From contig JAGVMG010000039.1 of the NCBI GenBank assembly GCA_020053915.1, forward strand, positions 22,635 through 86,634: DNA of 64,000 nt, read 5' to 3'. The DNA comes from Parachlamydiales bacterium. GTDB lineage: Bacteria; Chlamydiota; Chlamydiia; Chlamydiales; Rhabdochlamydiaceae. A program made the translations under genes and the position numbers. Shown here piece after piece: positions 1 to 8,321 of this stretch. The notes under the pieces were generated by a model. The model saw nothing but the letters and a program-made list of their open reading frames with translations, was not told where the DNA came from and searched no databases. The stretch's first letter is position 1. Each line of letters starts with the position of its first letter.

Positions 1-44
1 AAGAAAAAAGGGAAAGGCTCACCTTAAAACTCTGCGTGACTAAG

Positions 45-84
45 ACTTCCCAAAAGAGCATACTTTTGGGAAGTTAAGTTTTTT
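45..84 (+). terminator. Rho-independent terminator of a gene left of the window
   Basis: Two perfectly complementary 12-nt arms (45-56 and 63-74) enclose a 6-nt loop and are followed by a run of six T (79-84). This is the standard intrinsic terminator layout for a + strand transcript arriving from outside the window. Confidence 0.8.
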
Positions 85-137
85 ATTGAAAAGCCCGCTC
101 GCATTTCTTTATGGTGAAGAAACGAGGAGGCTTAACT

Positions 138-1547
138 ATGAAAAGATTACCACGTACTTTGACCGTCTTTACTCTTGCCATGATCAACGTGGCCGCAATC
201 GGAAGCGTCAAAAACTGGCCGGTGACGGCGGAATATGGCCTCTCTTCGATTTTCTATCTACTGCTTGCCGCGCTCGTCTTCTTCATCCCCGTCTCTTTAG
301 TCTCTGCTGAGCTTGCCACAGGTTGGCCTCAAGCCGGCGGAGTCTACGCCTGGATTAAACAAGCCTTCGGACACCGCACGGGCTTTCTCGGAATCTGGCT
401 CCTTTGGATCGAAAATGTGATCTGGTATCCCACCGTCCTCTCGTTTATCGGTGCCACGATCGCCTACATCTTCCTTCCCGAGCTTGCCAATAACAAACTC
501 TACAGCATCGCCACTATCCTCATCATCTTCTGGGGAACCACCCTCATGAACCTCCTCGGAATGCGCATTTCTGGGTGGATCAGCACCTTTGGGGTCCTCT
601 TCGGCACCTTTATTCCCGGCTTTCTGATTATCGGCTTAGGGATACACTGGTACTTTTCCGGACAGCCTCTGCAAATTACCTTTACCGCTAAAGATTTGAT
701 CCCTCAATTGGGCTCTGTCGACCAGATGGTCTTCTTTACCGGGGTCATCCTTTCTCTCTGCGGGATGGAAATGTCAGCCGTCCACGCAAAAGATGTCGTC
801 CACCCCCAAAAAGAATACCCTCGCGCGATTCTCCTTTCAGGCGTCATCATCCTTGGGATGTCGATCCTAGGGGTTCTTTCGATCGCCTCGGTGATCCCCC
901 AAAAGGAGATCAGCCTCGTTGCAGGTTCCCTTCAAGCGTTTTCCACCTTTGTCAACGCCTATCAGCTCAACTGGCTCACCCCCTGCATCGCAGCTCTCAT
1001 CGCCTTAGGAGCCATTGGGTCTTTGAGTACCTGGATTGTTGGACCCACGAGAGGCCTGCTCGCAGCAGCCATCGGCGGCGATTTGCCCCCCTTGTTCCGC
1101 TCGGTTAACAAACGGGGCATGCCCCTTGCTCTATTACTGCTTCAAGGCCTCATTGTCACGCTTCTCTCTCTTGTCTTTCTCTGGATGCCGAGCGTCAGTA
1201 GCGCCTTTTGGATCCTCTCTGCGCTCGTCTCTCAGCTCTACCTCATTATGTACCTGCTGCTCTTTGCCGCAGCCATTAAACTCCGCTACAAAAAGCCCGA
1301 TGTCAAACGCGCCTACACCGTCCCAGGCGGCAAAGCCGGCATGTGGGTCGTAGCAGGACTTGGGATCATCAGCTCCCTATTTGCGATCGTGATCGGCTAC
1401 TTCCCCCCCTCACAGCTCGATACGGGTAACACCCTCTGGTACATTGCCTTTTTAATGATCGGCGCCCTCCTCGTTTGCTTTGGCCCCGCCTTGATCCTCC
1501 TCTTTCAAAAGCCTCACTGGAAAAAACTGCTCAAGCATGAGAAATAA
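138..1547 (+). CDS. APC-superfamily amino acid permease, GadC/XasA-like
   Basis: This is a 469-residue integral membrane protein with about 12 hydrophobic segments. It reads as an amino acid-polyamine-organocation permease that exchanges or imports amino acids across the inner membrane. The N-terminal stretch with ELATGWPQAGGVYAWIKQAFG is typical of the glutamate/GABA antiporter branch. I chose the ATG at 138 because a GAGGAGG ribosome binding site lies at 124-130; an in-frame ATG at 111 has none. Chlamydiae usually carry a relative (xasA/gadC), next to the class I aldolase gene in C. trachomatis; here the aldolase is 16 kb away. Its stop codon abuts that of the convergent MgtE-like gene with no spacer. 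The substrate cannot be read from the sequence. Confidence 0.88.
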   Translation: MKRLPRTLTVFTLAMINVAAIGSVKNWPVTAEYGLSSIFYLLLAALVFFIPVSLVSAELATGWPQAGGVYAWIKQAFGHRTGFLGIWLLWIENVIWYPTVLSFIGATIAYIFLPELANNKLYSIATILIIFWGTTLMNLLGMRISGWISTFGVLFGTFIPGFLIIGLGIHWYFSGQPLQITFTAKDLIPQLGSVDQMVFFTGVILSLCGMEMSAVHAKDVVHPQKEYPRAILLSGVIILGMSILGVLSIASVIPQKEISLVAGSLQAFSTFVNAYQLNWLTPCIAALIALGAIGSLSTWIVGPTRGLLAAAIGGDLPPLFRSVNKRGMPLALLLLQGLIVTLLSLVFLWMPSVSSAFWILSALVSQLYLIMYLLLFAAAIKLRYKKPDVKRAYTVPGGKAGMWVVAGLGIISSLFAIVIGYFPPSQLDTGNTLWYIAFLMIGALLVCFGPALILLFQKPHWKKLLKHEK

Positions 1548-2528
1548 TTAGAGGAGCCACCAGGTCGCTAAGGACAGATAGATCAACGTGGTGATGATAT
1601 CAGCAAACATCAGCACCACAGGCCCTGAAGCCACCTTCGGATCGAGCTGTTTCGCATGCAGCAGCAAGGGAATCGACGCTCCGATTGAAGCCGAAACGCT
1701 GATCGACACCAACAAAGAGACGGCTATTGTCAAAGAGGCAATCACCCCTCCTCCCCATAGTAAAGAGATCAAACCCACGGTGATCCCGCAGGTGCTCGAT
1801 AACAGCAGTACCATTCTCCCCTCGATAAAAATCCGCTGAAAGACCTTTCTCCACGAAATCTTGGGATGCCGCACCAAATGCAAACTCTGGGTCATCGACT
1901 GCATCGAGATCGACTCGCTCAAGGTCAAAATCAAGGGGATAAACATCGCCAAAAGTAAAAATTTAGCTAAGACCAACTCAAAAATCCACGAGATCACCGC
2001 ACAAGCAACCCCTCCCACCATATTGCACATAATCCAAGGCATCCGAATCCGATAGCTCTTCCAAGGAGTCTTTTGCTTCCCCTCTTCCAGGGTCAAACCC
2101 AAGATCTGAAACACATCGTGGCTATGCCGCGCACCCGCCAAATCGATTGTCTCCTCCAAATAAAGCTGAATATCGATCGCCCCTCTCAGCCTCAGCTCTT
2201 CATCGACAACCGGCAACGCCAATAAATGGTGCGATGTCAATAGCACAATCGCCTCCTCCAACGTCTGATTTTCCCTTAGGCTCACGGCCCCCTTGGTCAT
2301 CACATCCCCAATCGTTGACTTAGGGTCTTTTAACAACAACGTCCGCGTCGGCACAACCCCTTGCAGTTTCTCGTTGTCATCGACCACATAGAAATAGATC
2401 ACCTTTTCATCAATTTTACGCTTCCTGAGCGATTCAATGGCGTCCTCGATCGTCTGATCTCTCCTAAGCATCGTATGGATCGGAATCGCAAAGTCTTTCA
2501 CAGGTCTAGAATAGTCGGTATGAGTCAT
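1548..2528 (-). CDS. mgtE: MgtE-like magnesium transporter without the N-terminal helical domain
   Basis: The 326-residue protein has a CBS-domain pair (about residues 10-130, with MTKGAVSLRENQTLEEA marking the second CBS) followed by a five-segment membrane domain containing the MgtE-type PLILTLSESISMQSM stretch. MgtE proteins import Mg2+ through the inner membrane and are gated by Mg2+ binding to the cytoplasmic domains. Full-length members are about 450 residues and begin with a superhelical MgtE_N domain; here that domain is absent and the protein starts just before the CBS pair. The ATG at 2528 is preferred over an upstream in-frame start because GGGAG sits upstream of it. It is convergent with the permease gene, sharing no intergenic bases. 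Confidence 0.87.
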   Translation of the reverse strand: MTHTDYSRPVKDFAIPIHTMLRRDQTIEDAIESLRKRKIDEKVIYFYVVDDNEKLQGVVPTRTLLLKDPKSTIGDVMTKGAVSLRENQTLEEAIVLLTSHHLLALPVVDEELRLRGAIDIQLYLEETIDLAGARHSHDVFQILGLTLEEGKQKTPWKSYRIRMPWIMCNMVGGVACAVISWIFELVLAKFLLLAMFIPLILTLSESISMQSMTQSLHLVRHPKISWRKVFQRIFIEGRMVLLLSSTCGITVGLISLLWGGGVIASLTIAVSLLVSISVSASIGASIPLLLHAKQLDPKVASGPVVLMFADIITTLIYLSLATWWLL

Positions 2529-2938
2529 GATCGCTCCCAGCTTTATACGTAAAAAAACATTTAGTTTAGCGTTATACCACAAGGAATCATTTGAAGTAAG
2601 CCCCGCCTTTCACTCATTTTAGCTCTATCTCAAGGGATTAGAGGTGCAATTTCAGTCGATTCCACTAGATTTATGTAATAATTAATAATTTGATTTAACG
2701 CTTAACACCTAATAATCACTGAATTTTTTTATCAAAAACATAAACATTTAAATTTATTGAATACAGAAACGATCAATCAGTTGACTTAATTTGCCCTCTT
2801 TTTGTAAAATAATTGCCAAGTAAAAGCAACACTTTACACGCAAAAGAAATCGTATTGTAAAAAATATTTTTTTAACACAAGTCTAGTCCCGCACACATAG
2901 AATCAAGCGGGCTGGAATATAAAGTTCTGGAGGAACTT
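2529..2938. other. 410-nt AT-rich intergenic spacer between divergent genes
   Basis: The spacer separates the divergent mgtE-like gene and the Ser/Ala-rich gene. It is strongly AT-rich, contains no reading frame with coding character and no tRNA-like fold that I can see. It holds one good promoter candidate (2781-2810) and the ribosome binding site of the next gene (GGAGGA, 2929-2934). Confidence 0.6.
2781..2810 (+). promoter_or_regulatory. Candidate sigma-66/70 promoter for the Ser/Ala-rich gene
   Basis: TTGACT (2781-2786) and TAAAAT (2805-2810) are separated by 18 nt. Both hexamers are close to consensus. It would give a 5' leader of about 120 nt before the start at 2939, consistent with the high-expression codon use of that gene. 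Confidence 0.5.
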
Positions 2939-4609
2939 ATGGCATCATCATCTATACCAAATTCTGTTGATAAACAAGCAATGGCTCACCAGCTCCCTAT
3001 CTTAACTGAAGGTCTAGTAATGGCTGGAGCAGCTCTAGCTACAGTAACTACGTTAACTGAGCAGACCAACGATGTTCAAATACAATTAGCAAACGATCCA
3101 GCTTCTGAAACGACAATTGCTTCACTCGGTCGATTAGTCGACAAGACTGTCGCTTTTGCTGAATCACTCGGAAGAAACGATGGACTATTTTCAAAACACA
3201 ATCAAATCAATGATCTAGTTAATGGTAGAAAAGCATCTCCGCATGCTCCTGAAGTAGTAGCTGCGCCGAAAATCACCGGTGACAAATCAGGTCTCTTACA
3301 AGGTACTAGAGATGTTCTATTCAAAGAACTTCATACAGTAACATTAGAGGCCAACGGTAGAAAGAATGATTTAATTACAAAAATCACTCAATTTGATGAC
3401 ATCGATTCTGAATTAGTTCGCGGATTAGCTTTGCAGACAAGCTTACAGCTTAAAGTAATTGAAAGTGAAATTAAGACAGTATTCTCTACGACTCGTATTG
3501 ACTCAGCTGCACAATCTCTCAATCAGATGAACGGAGAGATCTCACGTGTTGCAAAATTCTTTCCTAAAGCTGGATTCATCGCTACAGCTAGAGCTCAAGT
3601 TCAAACTCTTGGCGCTCAGCTGAGCGATTTAAATAATGAACGTCAAGCTAACGAAGCTGCAAAAGCTCAAGCTGATGCTGCTGCTGCTGCTGCCGCACAA
3701 GCTAAAGCTGATGCTAAAGCTGCTAAAGCTGCTGATAAGAAAGCTGCTGCAAAAGTTCAAGTTGATCCAGCCTTTGAGCAAATGGTTGCGTCGACAGTTG
3801 CTGCGATGAAAAATGCTGGCTTACCTCAGGGTCTTATTGATCAGGCTGTAACTAACATGCGCGCTAACCAGACTCAAAAAGCTCCATCTACACCATTGAA
3901 AGCTGACAGCAGCTCTAGCTCTGACAGCAGCTCAACAACAGATAGAACTTCTGACTCATCTAGCAGCTCAAGCTCGACTGTTCAAGCTGGTTCTAGTGAT
4001 CAGGCTCCTGCTCGCACCACGACTGATATCTTTGGTGAGAACGAAGCCCTGTTTGATTCTCTTGGAGATGTTGGTTTTGAAGAAACACAACAAGGACCTG
4101 ATTGGTCTAAACTAGCAACAAAGTCTACTAAGACTCCGGCTGCTAAGCCTGCTAAGCCTGCTAAGACTTCTACGTCTTCTAGCACGCCAGCAGTAACACC
4201 TGCTCCAGCAAGAACAGAAGCTAGTTCTTCATTGGACTGGTCGTCATTTGCTACTGCGAAGAAGAAGCCTTCTTCTAAGGGTGCAAAAACGCCAGCAACT
4301 CCTGCTCCTGCACAAGGAAATACAGAAGCAAGGTTGATTGAAAATGCGACAAAAGCTTTAGCAAAAATTAGCGAAAATCACATCGAAATTAAGAAATCTA
4401 AGTTCAAAGAAAAAGTTAAAGATGCTGTTGCGAACCTGAACTCATCGCAGACAACTGATTTTGAAGTTGCGTTCAAAAAAGAAGCGGGCAAAACTTTTGA
4501 AAAAGCGCTAAAGAAAGCAGCGAGCGGTGATAAAGATGCTCGTGCAACTTTCATTGACCACATCGACACTGTTCTTACTAACTTTGAGAGCGCAGCTCTG
4601 AAGAAGTAA
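2939..4609 (+). CDS. Ser/Ala-rich hypothetical protein, putative effector
   Basis: This 556-residue protein matches no family I recognise. It has no Sec signal peptide. The first ~230 residues look globular and helical. An Ala/Lys-rich, probably coiled-coil stretch (about 235-275) follows, then a disordered Ser/Thr/Pro-rich region (about 315-455), then a Lys-rich helical C terminus. Two copies of a short motif lie in the disordered part: DWSKLAT at residue 388 and DWSSFAT at 433. The gene prefers GCT for Ala and other A/T-ending codons, unlike its GC-ending neighbours, suggesting strong expression. It has GGAGGA at 2929-2934, its own promoter candidate and a strong terminator, so it is monocistronic. 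A secreted or surface role is inference. Confidence 0.8.
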   Translation: MASSSIPNSVDKQAMAHQLPILTEGLVMAGAALATVTTLTEQTNDVQIQLANDPASETTIASLGRLVDKTVAFAESLGRNDGLFSKHNQINDLVNGRKASPHAPEVVAAPKITGDKSGLLQGTRDVLFKELHTVTLEANGRKNDLITKITQFDDIDSELVRGLALQTSLQLKVIESEIKTVFSTTRIDSAAQSLNQMNGEISRVAKFFPKAGFIATARAQVQTLGAQLSDLNNERQANEAAKAQADAAAAAAAQAKADAKAAKAADKKAAAKVQVDPAFEQMVASTVAAMKNAGLPQGLIDQAVTNMRANQTQKAPSTPLKADSSSSSDSSSTTDRTSDSSSSSSSTVQAGSSDQAPARTTTDIFGENEALFDSLGDVGFEETQQGPDWSKLATKSTKTPAAKPAKPAKTSTSSSTPAVTPAPARTEASSSLDWSSFATAKKKPSSKGAKTPATPAPAQGNTEARLIENATKALAKISENHIEIKKSKFKEKVKDAVANLNSSQTTDFEVAFKKEAGKTFEKALKKAASGDKDARATFIDHIDTVLTNFESAALKK

Positions 4610-4656
4610 GTTCCAGGCATCTTCTTGAGTTAACGCTTAAGAAGAGTGTTCTTTCT

Positions 4657-4694
4657 AGAGACAGGTTGTGTAAACAACCTGTCTCTTTTTTTTT
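4657..4694 (+). terminator. Strong intrinsic terminator after the Ser/Ala-rich gene
   Basis: The arms at 4657-4669 and 4674-4686 are perfectly complementary over 13 nt with a 4-nt loop, followed by an uninterrupted T run (4686-4694). Confidence 0.9.
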
Positions 4695-4762
4695 GTCATA
4701 CTGCGTCCACTCCCCATTTGGAAAAATTCCTGCCTCTGAACGAAAAACAGATTCTTGAGACT

Positions 4763-4776
4763 GTTTATATATAAAC
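4763..4776. promoter_or_regulatory. Perfect 14-nt palindrome upstream of the methyltransferase gene
   Basis: GTTTATATATAAAC is a perfect palindrome 44 nt before the start at 4820, upstream of a possible promoter (TTGCAT 4783-4788, 18 nt, GATAAT 4807-4812). It could be an operator. A chance palindrome in AT-rich DNA is equally possible. Confidence 0.25.
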
Positions 4777-4819
4777 ACTTCCTTGCATCTTTTCCTAGTA
4801 ATCGGCGATAATCTCTCCC

Positions 4820-5584
4820 ATGAAAGACTCACATACAGACACATCTTGGGAATCCTCTTCGGACTGGTACGATAAGACCGTAGGAGCCCAAGGGCATTAC
4901 TACCACCGGCAGGTCGTTTTGCCGGGCACTCTCAAATTGTTAGGATTAAAAGCGAAAGATGCTTTACTTGACTTAGCCTGCGGCCAGGGAATTTTGGCGC
5001 GTCAGATCCCCAAAGGAGTTTCCTACCTGGGAGTCGATGCATCGAGGTCTTTGATCCAAAGTGCTAAGAATGCGAAAGTCCACCCTTCACATGCCTTTGC
5101 AGTATACGATCTCAATCTCCCCGTCACTCTCGACCATCCGCCCTTTACCCACGCAGCCTGCATCCTTGCATTGCAAAACATCGAATCCCCTGCGGCGCTT
5201 TTTCAAACAGCCTTTCAGGCGCTCAAATCCCAAGGGACCCTGGTTCTTGTGATCAACCACCCGTGCTTCCGGATTCCTCGCCAATCTCATTGGGGAATCG
5301 ACCCTCAAAAAAAACTGCAGTACCGGCGTCTAGATCTGTACATGAGCGCTTTAAAAATCCCCATTCAGACCCACCCCAGTCAGCAGAAGGAGTCCCCGAC
5401 GACCTGGTCGTTCCACCGCCCCCTCTCTGCGTACAGCAAACTGTTGAAAGACGCGGGATTTAAGATTAGTGCGATCGAAGAATGGTGTTCAGATAAGAAG
5501 AGCACGGGGAAAATGGCATCGCTTGAAAATCGAAGCCGCCAGGAATTCCCTCTGTTTTTAGCCATTGCGGCTGAGAAAGTTTAA
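4820..5584 (+). CDS. Class I SAM-dependent methyltransferase of unknown substrate
   Basis: The 254-residue protein carries the SAM-binding motif [12 protein letters not shown] at residues 49-60, an acidic ribose-binding position in GVDAS shortly after, and a motif IV-like [13 protein letters not shown] with a following [13 protein letters not shown] stretch. The last segment is typical of small-molecule methyltransferases of the UbiE/Methyltransf_11 group. No Shine-Dalgarno sequence precedes the ATG. If the GATAAT at 4807-4812 is the -10 box, the transcript would begin at or next to the start codon, that is, leaderless. It ends in a 4-nt overlap with the convergent thioesterase gene. Confidence 0.82.
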   Translation: MKDSHTDTSWESSSDWYDKTVGAQGHYYHRQVVLPGTLKLLGLKAKDALLDLACGQGILARQIPKGVSYLGVDASRSLIQSAKNAKVHPSHAFAVYDLNLPVTLDHPPFTHAACILALQNIESPAALFQTAFQALKSQGTLVLVINHPCFRIPRQSHWGIDPQKKLQYRRLDLYMSALKIPIQTHPSQQKESPTTWSFHRPLSAYSKLLKDAGFKISAIEEWCSDKKSTGKMASLENRSRQEFPLFLAIAAEKV

Positions 5585-6090
5585 GACTGCTCTTCTTTGC
5601 GCCGCTTGTGGCGCTCCTCTTTTTCAATCTGACGATGACGTCGTCTGTCATCCGCCTCTCGGTACCGCCTCTCTTCGATCTGGGTTTCTGGAAGAACAGG
5701 AGGCACTTCAACAGGCCGCCTCTGTTCATCGACGGAAACAAAGGTGAAATAGGCAGACAAGATGTGTTTTTTTGCACCAGTCTGATAATGCTCAGCGAGC
5801 ACTTTGACCCCGATCTCCATTGAGGTGCGCCATGCGCGGTTGATCGAGGCTTTAAAAATCAGAATATCCCCCCGTTCCGCGGGGGCAAGAAAATGCATCG
5901 AATCGACAGAGACTGTCACGCAAGTGTGCTCACTGTGACGTTCTGCGACAACAAGAGCAATCCGATCGAGGGTCGCCATGACGAGCCCTCCGAAAACTGT
6001 CCCATAGGAATTGAGGTCATTGGGAAACACCTTGTAAGTGTGGTCGTGAATCGCCGAAGCGGAAACAGGCTTTCCTTTAAGTCCTGACAT
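5581..6090 (-). CDS. Hotdog-fold acyl-CoA thioesterase, YciA/BACH-like
   Basis: The 169-residue protein shows the hotdog thioesterase pattern: [19 protein letters not shown] early (the asparagine and the GTVFGG turn), then [13 protein letters not shown] and the beta strand ending [10 protein letters not shown]. Members hydrolyse acyl-CoA thioesters in the cytoplasm. A relative is known in C. trachomatis as CT535. The C-terminal ~30 residues are a highly charged Arg/Glu-rich tail. I chose the ATG at 6090, preceded by AGAGAG, over an in-frame TTG two codons earlier. It overlaps the convergent methyltransferase by 4 nt. Confidence 0.85.
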   Translation of the reverse strand: MSGLKGKPVSASAIHDHTYKVFPNDLNSYGTVFGGLVMATLDRIALVVAERHSEHTCVTVSVDSMHFLAPAERGDILIFKASINRAWRTSMEIGVKVLAEHYQTGAKKHILSAYFTFVSVDEQRRPVEVPPVLPETQIEERRYREADDRRRHRQIEKEERHKRRKEEQS

Positions 6091-6306
6091 AAACAACGCT
6101 CTCTTTGTTAACTTTAGTATAACAAACGACTGATTATTTTAATCTAATTCACTAAATTATTTTCGAATCTACTATCTGTGCTTTCTGTGTTCTCCATGTT
6201 TAGCTTTCCTTTTTTAGCAGGAGCACACGCCACTCCACATTTTTTTGATGCCAAATGGGAGGATGTTGAGGTATGATGCGGAAAAAAAGATCGGGAATGA
6301 ACGAAC

Positions 6307-8139
6307 ATGTGTGGCATTTTTGGATATGTCGGCCCGCGCAATCCTGCGCAGCTGTGCTTGAGCGGGCTTAAAAACCTCGAATACCGGGGATATGATTCGG
6401 CGGGAATTGCCGGCGTTTCTCAAGGCAAGATGTATTCGTGCAAAGAAGTAGGGAAGATCTACGCGCTCGAAGAAGCCCTGAAACACACTGCCCTTTATCT
6501 CGATATGGCCATCGCTCATACCCGATGGGCCACCCATGGAAAGCCCACTAAAGAAAACGCCCATCCGCATTTCGATCAAACCCAGCAGATTGCCGTCGTG
6601 CATAATGGGATCATCGAAAACCATGCCGAGCTCCGCGAGATGCTTCTTGCCAAGGGCAAAGAATTTTATTCCGACACCGACACCGAGGTCATCGCCCAAC
6701 TCGTCTCTGATTGCTACGCTGGGGATCTTCTCGCGGCCGTTCAAAAAGCCCTCTCGATGCTCCATGGATTTTGGGGGATCGCTCTTATCCATCAAAACCA
6801 CCCGCACCAGATCATCGCCGCCGCAAGAGAAAATCCGATCGCGATTGGCCACAACCCCGTGCGCCATGAAGCATTTGTCTCCTCCGATGCTAATGCCTTT
6901 GATGAAAAGGATCTCGATGTGATGTTCCTGCGCAATGATGAAATTGCAATCATCACCCCGGAAAAAGTGGATGTCTTTGATGCGAGCTCGTCTAGAGTCC
7001 AGAAAAACACAGAAAAGCTCACGACGGAAAGTGCGGTGATCTCGAAAAACGGCTATGCCCACTTCATGCTCAAAGAGATCTCTGAACAGCCTCAAACGAT
7101 CCAGCAAGCGATCCATAACCGGATGATCCCTGACTTTGGAACAGCGGAATTTGAAAACCTCACCTTTTCCCCTTCCGATCTTCTCGCTGTCCGCCGCATT
7201 GTAATCCTCGCCTGCGGCACTTCGTGGCATGCAGGGCAGATCGCAGCCTCTCTTCTAGAAGACAAGGCGCGCATCCCCACTCAAGCCGAGATTGCTTCAG
7301 AATTCCGTTACAAAAATCCGATCATTTCTGAGGATACCCTCGTCATCGCGATCTCTCAATCGGGAGAAACCCTCGATACAATCGCAGCCGTACGCGAAGT
7401 GAGAAGCAAAGGGGCTAAGGTTCTCGCCATTTGCAACGTCCGCAATTCGACCCTCACCCGAGAGGCCGACTGCACACTCTTTTTACGCGCCGGACCTGAA
7501 ATCAGCGTCTGCTCTACGAAAGCCTTTACGAGCCAGCTCGCCGTTCTCTCTCTGTTTACCCTGATGATGGCGCGCCTACGCCATATGAGCAAAGAAGAGG
7601 GACAAGCTTTTATCCATGAACTCCAAGCCCTGCCCGAAAAAGTCGAAATGGTCCTCCAGCAAAAAGAGACGATCCGTCTCTTAGCAGAGCGCTATGCGCA
7701 TTTCCCCCACTTCTTTTTCTTGGGGCGCCACTACATGTTCACCACAAGCTTGGAAGCGGCTCTCAAACTTAAAGAGATCAGCTATTTGAACGCTCAAGGT
7801 TATCCCGCTGGCGAGATGAAGCATGGACCGATCGCCCTAGTCGATTCCGAAATGCCCATCATTGCCCTCTGTGGCAACCTCCACACTTTCCCCAAGCTTC
7901 TCAGCAACCTCATGGAGGTCCAAGCCCGAGGAGCTCCGATTCTGGCCTTAAGCCCTGTAGGATCGCCCCAGATCGAAAAGATCGCCTCCCACACCCTCTG
8001 GATGCCTCCTGTCTGCGATGAGCTCGCCAGCATCCCCTATTCAGTCGCCTGCCAGCTTTTGGCCTACTACGTGGCTCTCAAGCGCGGTACGGACATTGAC
8101 CAGCCCCGCAACCTCGCCAAGTCTGTCACTGTCGAATAA
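6307..8139 (+). CDS. glmS: Glutamine-fructose-6-phosphate aminotransferase (isomerizing)
   Basis: GlmS makes glucosamine-6-phosphate from fructose-6-phosphate and glutamine, the entry to UDP-GlcNAc, lipid A and peptidoglycan precursors. The 610-residue length is standard. The mature N-terminal nucleophile Cys2 is present (MCGIFGYVG), followed by the glutaminase motifs AHTRWATHGKP and VVHNGIIEN. Two SIS sugar-isomerase domains follow, with ACGTSWHAG, SQSGETLDT and GRHYMFTTSLEAALKLKE. The C terminus LAKSVTVE is the typical ending. Only a weak ribosome binding site precedes the ATG, and no glmS ribozyme-like leader is apparent in the short spacer. Confidence 0.97.
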   Translation: MCGIFGYVGPRNPAQLCLSGLKNLEYRGYDSAGIAGVSQGKMYSCKEVGKIYALEEALKHTALYLDMAIAHTRWATHGKPTKENAHPHFDQTQQIAVVHNGIIENHAELREMLLAKGKEFYSDTDTEVIAQLVSDCYAGDLLAAVQKALSMLHGFWGIALIHQNHPHQIIAAARENPIAIGHNPVRHEAFVSSDANAFDEKDLDVMFLRNDEIAIITPEKVDVFDASSSRVQKNTEKLTTESAVISKNGYAHFMLKEISEQPQTIQQAIHNRMIPDFGTAEFENLTFSPSDLLAVRRIVILACGTSWHAGQIAASLLEDKARIPTQAEIASEFRYKNPIISEDTLVIAISQSGETLDTIAAVREVRSKGAKVLAICNVRNSTLTREADCTLFLRAGPEISVCSTKAFTSQLAVLSLFTLMMARLRHMSKEEGQAFIHELQALPEKVEMVLQQKETIRLLAERYAHFPHFFFLGRHYMFTTSLEAALKLKEISYLNAQGYPAGEMKHGPIALVDSEMPIIALCGNLHTFPKLLSNLMEVQARGAPILALSPVGSPQIEKIASHTLWMPPVCDELASIPYSVACQLLAYYVALKRGTDIDQPRNLAKSVTVE

Positions 8140-8321
8140 CGCATTTAAGTCACTTAAAACCAGCAATTTACATTAATATTGCCGCCATTTACTCTATTAT
8201 ATTAATAACGACTCAGTTTCAATGCTTTAAGCGCTTTAATATTCGTTTATATCGATTTTAATTCAAATTAAATACAAACTTTGATATAATTAAGATATAT
8301 ATTTTAAGCAAAGGTAATTTC

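Noticed and set aside
6150..6306. Region upstream of glmS considered for a glmS ribozyme
   Set aside because: The spacer is short, no ribozyme-like core is visible, and the ribozyme is known mainly from Gram-positive bacteria.
6214..7230. A 338-codon minus-strand open frame antisense to glmS
   Set aside because: glmS on the + strand has complete family motifs over the same DNA, and the antisense translation has no recognisable domain and a biased His/Gly/Asp composition typical of shadow frames.
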